Source of the DNA: Candidatus Faecimonas gallistercoris
GTDB lineage: Bacteria > Bacillota_I > Bacilli_A > RF39 > UBA660
Length of the DNA stretch: 35,842 nt
Direction: 5' to 3'
Assembly (NCBI GenBank): GCA_018712565.1
Contig: DVGU01000034.1
Coordinates: forward strand, 1-35,842
The position numbers and the translations under genes are program-made. Of the stretch, positions 31,373 to 35,842 are shown piece after piece. Below the pieces are notes generated by a model. The model saw only the letters and a program-made list of their open reading frames with translations. It was not told the origin of the DNA and did not search any database. How positions within the stretch are numbered: the first letter of the stretch is position 1; the number at the start of each line of letters is the position of its first letter.

Positions 31373-32281
31373 TTAATTTCTTCTATTTTTAGCAATTAGT
31401 TCCATAGTTGTTGTTAATTGTTTAATTCTTTCGATAATTCTTCTTGCTTTTACTTTATCTACGCCTGAGGCGGTTGTTGCTAGAGAGGTTTCTAATTCTT
31501 CTAAGGTTAAGTTTGAAGTAAAAAAGGTTGCTAAGTGATTTTGCATTCTATATTGAAGAATGGGTCCTAATACTTCATCTCTTGACCAATTGCTTTCGTT
31601 TTCTGCTCCGATATCATCTAATAATAAGATGGGAGTTTTTTTAATAAAATCAAACTTTTCTTTATAATCAGTTTGAAAGGATGACTTTAAGTTTCTTAAA
31701 AATTCTGGATAGTAAACTAAGGCACATTGTGTATTTTTTTTGGCCATTTCATTTAATAAAGCAGCAATTAAATAGGTCTTTCCACTCCCAAACGACCCTG
31801 TTAAATATAGTCCTTTTGGATTTTCCTTGGCTTGATATTTATTTATAAATTCTTTAAAGTATTTAATAATAGGAATCCTGGATTTATCATCTGTATATAC
31901 ATTCTTTAGTGATGCTTCTTTTATTTCAATAGGCATATCAAATAATTCTAAGTTTTCCTTGTAAGCATTTTCTTGCATGGCAATTTGGTTCCATTTACAG
32001 GCAATGTAGGAAAAATTAATGATTTTTTTGTCTTTTTTTGGTGTGTAGCAATATCCTTCTATTTTGTTTTTACAGCATGCTAGACTTTTGCATTTTTTAC
32101 AATTTTCATATTCTTGATATGCATCTTCTAGGCTTGATGTATATTTTATTAACACCTCTTCTTCTATCGGTAGTTTTTCTACATATTTTCTGAATTTTTC
32201 GTTACTACAAGCATCTTGATACGAGTGTAATAAATTTAATTGGTCAATATCTTGTGATATTATTTTGTTTATATTTTTCAT
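31373..32281 (-). CDS. dnaI: Primosomal protein DnaI (helicase loader)
   Basis: A 302-residue AAA+ ATPase that loads the replicative helicase DnaC/DnaB at origins and restart sites. The N-terminal domain has a cysteine cluster (C61, C64, C69, C70, C78, C95) forming the zinc-binding helicase-contact region. The C-terminal domain has Walker A TGSFGSGKT (161-169) and Walker B ILLLDDIG (218-225), then an arginine-rich end. Length matches Bacillus DnaI (311). The nearby thrS reproduces the Bacillus dnaI-thrS neighbourhood, with intervening genes different. It is in line with comEA and comEC. Confidence 0.92.
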   Translation of the reverse strand: MKNINKIISQDIDQLNLLHSYQDACSNEKFRKYVEKLPIEEEVLIKYTSSLEDAYQEYENCKKCKSLACCKNKIEGYCYTPKKDKKIINFSYIACKWNQIAMQENAYKENLELFDMPIEIKEASLKNVYTDDKSRIPIIKYFKEFINKYQAKENPKGLYLTGSFGSGKTYLIAALLNEMAKKNTQCALVYYPEFLRNLKSSFQTDYKEKFDFIKKTPILLLDDIGAENESNWSRDEVLGPILQYRMQNHLATFFTSNLTLEELETSLATTASGVDKVKARRIIERIKQLTTTMELIAKNRRN

Positions 32282-32328
32282 CTAATCACCTTTACTTCTT
32301 TTATTGTATCTTTTTTTTTCTTTCTTGT

Positions 32329-34398
32329 CTATCTTTCTTTTTTGTCTTCTATTACTTCTTTTGTTTCAGGAATTATAGTAATTGTACCTGATGAACTTGT
32401 TGCTAAAAAAGGGATTCTTTCTTGTTGTAGTCTTGTTAATACTTCTTCATTAGGATGATTATATCTATTATTCTTTCCTACTGATATTATTGCTAATTTA
32501 GGTGAAGTTGCTTTTAAGAATGATAAACTGCTACTAGTATTTGAACCATGATGTCCTATTTTTAATACATCTGTTTTTAAGTGATAGTGTTGTTGTAGGT
32601 ACTCTTCTGTTTCTGCTGTTGCATCTCCCATAAGTAAAATACTTAAATTAGGATGTGTTACATAATATACAGAACTACTTGTATTTTCGTCATTCCACTC
32701 TTTATTCATTTGATACAATGTGTAATTGCCTATGGAAAACATTTCATCTTGATTGGCTTTTTTTATATTTTTTTCATTTTTTATTAATTCTTGTTCTAAT
32801 TCTTTTTCTTCTCCTAAATTTAAATAGATGTTATTTATTTTAAAATTATCTTTTAAATAGACTATTTCCCCCATATGATCTTGATCTGCATGTGTTAAAA
32901 ATACAGTATTTATTTTTTTTATTCCTAAACTTTTTAACAATGGTATGGTTATGTATTTTGTGATAGAGGTAGATTTTTCATCTCTATTATAACTTACTTT
33001 TCCTCCTGTATCTATTAGAGCGGTATATCCTTTTGAATATAGCAAGATTGAATCTCCCTGACCTACATCTATTATTTTAATGAAGTCTTTTTGAAAATAA
33101 GTTGGTAGGATATAATGAAGTATGAAACATAATACGTAGATTATCATTAATTTATTACTTTTAGTCTTTAATATTAAAAATAATAAAATTAAATATATAA
33201 AATAAATTACTATTAACACTTTAGCAAATATAAGTTTTCCTATGGAAATATTGGCTAGAAAAAGAGATGTGTTTTCTAATATTTGTATCAAGAGATTATA
33301 TATTGGTTCTATGATAGGAAAAACAAAGGTTAGCATACTTGCTGGGAATAAAATAATATTAACATAAGGAATATAAAATAAATTATATAAAATGCTTAAT
33401 ATATTGATTTGATTAAAATAATATAGGCTAATTGGAATACTTAGTAAAAATGAAATTATTGAACTTTTTACTAGTGTTTTGAAATAGTTATTTTCTGCTT
33501 TCATAAATAGTAATAGTCCAATACTAATTACATAAGAATACCAAAAGGCAATTTCAGTAATATAAAACGGATTTATTAATAGTGTCATGATGATAGAAAT
33601 TATAATTAGTTGTTTTCTTTCTAATGATAGTTTCCATACTTTATTAATAGAAAAAAGAAAAAAGAATAAAATACTTCTTATCATTGATGCTGTATACTCT
33701 ATTATAGATAAATAACATAATAAGACTATAAATACTATTTTATACTTAGTTTTTTCTTTTATATTTACTTTTTTTAATATTTTTAATAGGAAGGATGCAT
33801 ATAGATAAAACTGCATCCCACTTATAGCAAACAAATGACTGATGCCATTTTCTTGATAACTAGTTTTTACTTCTTCTTTTATATCCTGAGTATCTCCTAG
33901 GAGGAATGATTTTATATAGGGATTGGTAGTTCTTTTTTGTATTTTATCTTTTACTTGGTATTTTATATTTAGTGAATTATCTTTTTTTATTATTTCTTTT
34001 ATTTTCATTATATAATATATTTTTTGCCCCTTTAGATATTGTTTATAGTTAAAAAGATTCTTGGTCGTTGGTGTACTTGGTTCTTGGATGGTTCCTTTTA
34101 TAATTATTTTATTTCCTAATTTTATATTTTTTAAATATTGTATTTTTTCTGATTGGTTTTTGAAATAGTATGTTCCCTGTATTTTTTCTTGTCCTTTTAC
34201 TATTATAGTTGCTTTGTTGTTTTCTAATTTATTATTTATTAGAATTCCTTCTACCTGGCTTGTATTTTCGTTATATTTTGATTGAATGGGAATATTGATT
34301 CTTATTAAGGTAATTAGTATTGCTAAAGCTAGTAAAGAGTAGTATGTAATATTAGACTGTAATTTGTTCTTTGATTTTTTCGTATGTAGAGTCTCCAA
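32329..34398 (-). CDS. comEC: DNA uptake channel protein ComEC/Rec2
   Basis: A 689-residue polytopic membrane protein for transport of single-stranded DNA during natural transformation. In order: transmembrane helices and an OB-like DUF4131 segment (~1-150), the Competence membrane domain (~165-425), and a metallo-beta-lactamase domain with IDVGQGDSILL, LIDTGG, the metal site HADQDHMG, and KIGHHGS. All key motifs are kept. The start is TTG (34396-34398), nested 47 bases within comEA, with AAAGG nine bases before it, giving translational coupling. Somewhat shorter than typical (~750). Other late competence genes are not in the window. Confidence 0.9.
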   Translation of the reverse strand: METLHTKKSKNKLQSNITYYSLLALAILITLIRINIPIQSKYNENTSQVEGILINNKLENNKATIIVKGQEKIQGTYYFKNQSEKIQYLKNIKLGNKIIIKGTIQEPSTPTTKNLFNYKQYLKGQKIYYIMKIKEIIKKDNSLNIKYQVKDKIQKRTTNPYIKSFLLGDTQDIKEEVKTSYQENGISHLFAISGMQFYLYASFLLKILKKVNIKEKTKYKIVFIVLLCYLSIIEYTASMIRSILFFFLFSINKVWKLSLERKQLIIISIIMTLLINPFYITEIAFWYSYVISIGLLLFMKAENNYFKTLVKSSIISFLLSIPISLYYFNQINILSILYNLFYIPYVNIILFPASMLTFVFPIIEPIYNLLIQILENTSLFLANISIGKLIFAKVLIVIYFIYLILLFLILKTKSNKLMIIYVLCFILHYILPTYFQKDFIKIIDVGQGDSILLYSKGYTALIDTGGKVSYNRDEKSTSITKYITIPLLKSLGIKKINTVFLTHADQDHMGEIVYLKDNFKINNIYLNLGEEKELEQELIKNEKNIKKANQDEMFSIGNYTLYQMNKEWNDENTSSSVYYVTHPNLSILLMGDATAETEEYLQQHYHLKTDVLKIGHHGSNTSSSLSFLKATSPKLAIISVGKNNRYNHPNEEVLTRLQQERIPFLATSSSGTITIIPETKEVIEDKKER

Positions 34399-35041
34399 TA
34401 CCAGATACCTTTTTTAAATCTTCAATGGTTTGAAACGGAGTTTTTTTTCGATATTCGATAATGGCTTCTGCTTTGGTCTCTCCTATTCCTGATAAGGTCA
34501 TTAATTCTTCCTTGGTAGCAGTATTAATATTTATTGTAGTATTTGCGTTATTTTCTTCTGGTGTTGATGTTGAATCTATACAAGCATTATTTTCTACTTG
34601 CCCCTCTTCATTATTTTTACATTTTTCTTGTAAGTACTGTTCTTGTTGTTTTGTTTGAAGCCAATTTTCTACTTCCCATTTACTATAGATAATAATTACC
34701 ATTTCGTCTGCTATTTTCTTACTTAAATTAATCACCGTGGTATCTGCATTCTCTGTTAATCCTCCAGCTTTTTCAATCACATCAATTACTCTAGCATCTT
34801 TTTTTAGTTTATATATTCCTGGTACTTGTATTTCTCCTTTAATATCTATCATATATTCTTCTTGGTTTTTATTTTGTATCTGTTTATTTGTATTTTCCTT
34901 TTTTAATGATATGGTGTCTACTGTTTTTTTCTTAGGTCGTGTTTGATATTTATAAATACCAAACCCGATTATACTTCCTATTATAATTATTATTCCAACT
35001 ATAATTCGTATTTGTTTTCTGTATCGATAATGAAACGTCAT
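34352..35041 (-). CDS. comEA: DNA receptor ComEA
   Basis: A 229-residue protein. One transmembrane helix (~11-29) anchors it. Residues ~62-120 form a SLBB-type domain (IKGEIQVPGIYKL, VIDVIEKAGGLTENAD). After an Asn/Thr/Glu-rich linker, the helix-hairpin-helix pair (INTATKEELMTLSGIG, IEDLKKVSGIGDSTYEKI) at ~168-226 binds double-stranded DNA at the cell surface. The gene overlaps comEC. A GAGGGGG site four bases before the ATG is strong. The product delivers DNA to ComEC. Confidence 0.93.
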   Translation of the reverse strand: MTFHYRYRKQIRIIVGIIIIIGSIIGFGIYKYQTRPKKKTVDTISLKKENTNKQIQNKNQEEYMIDIKGEIQVPGIYKLKKDARVIDVIEKAGGLTENADTTVINLSKKIADEMVIIIYSKWEVENWLQTKQQEQYLQEKCKNNEEGQVENNACIDSTSTPEENNANTTININTATKEELMTLSGIGETKAEAIIEYRKKTPFQTIEDLKKVSGIGDSTYEKIKEQITV

Positions 35042-35123
35042 AATACCCCCTCATTTTTATTACTAGCACAAAAGAGTTAAGTAAACTTACTTTTTTCGAC
35101 TGTCACATTCCAAGGTTCCTGCT

Positions 35124-35210
35124 TCATAGACTAGGTATTCCTACTTCGTGATTGCTTGTTGCTACCATAGTTTTGTTTACTATTTGGATAAAGTCTAAAC
35201 TTATAAACTT
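35124..35210 (-). pseudogene. Probable C-terminal remnant of a TnpB (IS200/IS605-type) gene
   Basis: Minus-strand reading gives an open C-terminal peptide ending IVNKTMVATSNHEVGIPSL and TGA, followed by a GAAGCAGGAACC-like stretch. Short tails of the type EVGIPSL followed by GAAGCAGGAACC are what I recall at the right end of IS200/IS605-family tnpB genes, where the reRNA scaffold also lies. No catalytic part of TnpB remains. This rests on pattern memory and needs a nucleotide search. Its presence would mark an old insertion next to the oriT-like region. Confidence 0.35.
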
Positions 35211-35301
35211 TATATATAATAATCCCTCCTGATGTACTCACTATATTATACTCTGTTTTTTCGCCTTTCCCTTATTAAACACTTTAATTTCTTAAAAAAG
35301 A

Positions 35302-35346
35302 CACTATATTACTACATATCATAAATACATACATAGTAATATAGTG
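35302..35346. repeat. 13-bp perfect inverted repeat next to the oriT-like region
   Basis: CACTATATTACTA (35302-35314) and TAGTAATATAGTG (35334-35346) with a 19-base spacer. On the minus strand it is followed by TCTTTTTTAAG, so it can also act as a terminator. It is about 34 bases from the oriT inverted repeat. Confidence 0.6.
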
Positions 35347-35351
35347 CTTAA

Positions 35352-35446
35352 ATGGGGGGTCAAAAGGGTTCTCCCTTTGCACACATCGTTATTGGCTCTA
35401 CCAATATCGTAGTGTGTTACTATCTTGTCTAAAAGATAGTTTTTTT
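35352..35446 (+). other. MOBV (pMV158-type) origin of transfer, candidate
   Basis: A 16-base imperfect inverted repeat (35380-35395 with 35401-35416, loop CTCTA) begins GCACACA and ends TAGTGTG. TTA follows directly, matching the pMV158 MobM nick motif TAGTGTG/TTA, so nicking would fall between 35416 and 35417. A GGGGGGTC tract and a small hairpin (AAAGGG/CCCTTT) precede it, a layout I recall for Bacillota mobilisable elements. A third hairpin (ACTATCTT/AAGATAGT, 35419-35440) with a T-run follows. No relaxase gene is in the window. Confidence 0.7.
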
Positions 35447-35491
35447 GAAATCATTACTAGATATAAAACATTTTAAATTTTTGCGAATAAT

Positions 35492-35842
35492 CTATCGTGT
35501 TTTTCCTTTTGATTCCTTATTCATTTCATACGAATATAATCTATCAAGTTGTTCATCGTTTATGTGAATTACTTTTCCACCAACCGGATTAATCTTGATT
35601 CCACTAAAAACTATCCATATTGCATCTATTGGTGTACTTGGCATATTTGCATATCCATCTGTAAAAATTATCTTATTTTCAACTCTTCTTGTAAATGCGT
35701 TAACAGCCACATCAAAGTTAGTTCCACCACCACCATAAAATTCCAAATTGTCAATATCGGATACATCTTTAATTTCAGTAAAACCATAAAATTGTGTATC
35801 AAAACATCCAACTTTAACTTTAGATGTTTGTAATATATTTTT
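35492..35842 (-). CDS. VWA-like domain protein, partial (5' end outside window)
   Basis: The last 116 residues of a larger protein are visible; the frame is open to the window edge. The sequence (GCFDTQFYGF, then FYGGGGTNFDVAV, KIIFTDGYANMPS, WIVFSG and a C-terminal KVIHIND) matches the C-terminal part of the VWA-like domain found with metallopeptidase-like N-termini (DUF2201 type): the GGGT-N and TDG positions correspond to metal-site loops. Such proteins typically pair with a MoxR-type AAA ATPase, which would lie beyond the edge. The gene ends about 45 bases from the oriT-like region, so it may be cargo of, or simply next to, a mobilisable element. Confidence 0.72.
   Translation of the reverse strand, partial: KNILQTSKVKVGCFDTQFYGFTEIKDVSDIDNLEFYGGGGTNFDVAVNAFTRRVENKIIFTDGYANMPSTPIDAIWIVFSGIKINPVGGKVIHINDEQLDRLYSYEMNKESKGKTR

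Noticed and set aside
35302-35446. Structured small RNA gene on the plus strand
   Set aside because: Four hairpins and a T-run look RNA-like, but the nick motif and the GCACACA/TAGTGTG repeat are better explained by an oriT, and no promoter was found.
1-35842. Genetic code with TGA read as tryptophan
   Set aside because: TGA is a genuine stop in several overlapping gene pairs (7197-7199, 20140-20142), and tryptophan codons in conserved proteins are TGG.
1-35842. tRNA or rRNA genes
   Set aside because: No conserved tRNA T-arm or rRNA core sequences were seen on either strand. The tRNA-related signal at 29302-29521 is the T-box leader, not a tRNA.

Overview
The window looks like chromosomal DNA of a low-GC Bacillota (Firmicutes), probably a gut-type Bacilli/Erysipelotrichia-like lineage. 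The evidence is the strong AT bias, the AAGGAGG-type ribosome sites, and a core block of mraZ-rsmH-ftsL-pbp2, T-box-thrS, dnaI, and comEC/comEA. dnaI and thrS are also near neighbours in Bacillus. TGA is used as a stop (for example at 7197-7199 and 20140-20142), so the code is standard, not the Mycoplasma code. No rRNA, tRNA or CRISPR array was found, so the exact lineage cannot be fixed from this stretch.

Left region (1-~9237) is accessory. It holds XRE regulators and a run of co-directional, unrelated single genes on the minus strand (lipoprotein, HEAT/DNA-alkylation-repair-like protein, small membrane proteins, CPBP protease, alpha/beta hydrolase). These genes are separated by a recurrent 35-39 bp imperfect palindrome with 12-bp arms and a centre of variable length. 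The run is headed by a half-copy of the repeat and an extended -10 promoter. The layout recalls an integron cassette array, but the arms lack the canonical attC core and no integrase is in the window. To its right are two more XRE regulators with inverted-repeat operators, a divergent three-gene operon of unknown function, and a DUF5655-like gene. That last gene has lost its natural start: its open frame runs straight into the broken 3' end of a SpoVD/PBP2-like gene. This marks an insertion or deletion boundary between island and core near 9205-9237.

Core region (~9240-35040). After the truncated PBP and some unknown membrane proteins come an MYG1-family protein, an 895-aa coiled-coil protein with a tandem 13-residue repeat, a DUF1292 protein, a guanine-deaminase-like protein and a secreted or anchored protein. 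Next is the division operon mraZ-rsmH-ftsL-pbp2 with two unknown membrane-anchored genes behind it. It has a good promoter and three 10-bp-spaced MraZ-type boxes. Then come a GNAT acetyltransferase, a protein with two helicase-associated-like domains, and thrS without a TGS domain. thrS sits behind an unknown gene under a threonyl T-box leader. The block ends with a HipA-like kinase, an M23 peptidase, dnaI, comEC and comEA.

Right region (~35090-35842) is accessory again. It has a possible tnpB C-terminal remnant, a 13-bp inverted repeat, a sequence closely resembling a MOBV (pMV158-type) oriT with its nick motif, and the C-terminal part of a VWA-like protein. The core block therefore appears to be flanked by two different mobile segments.
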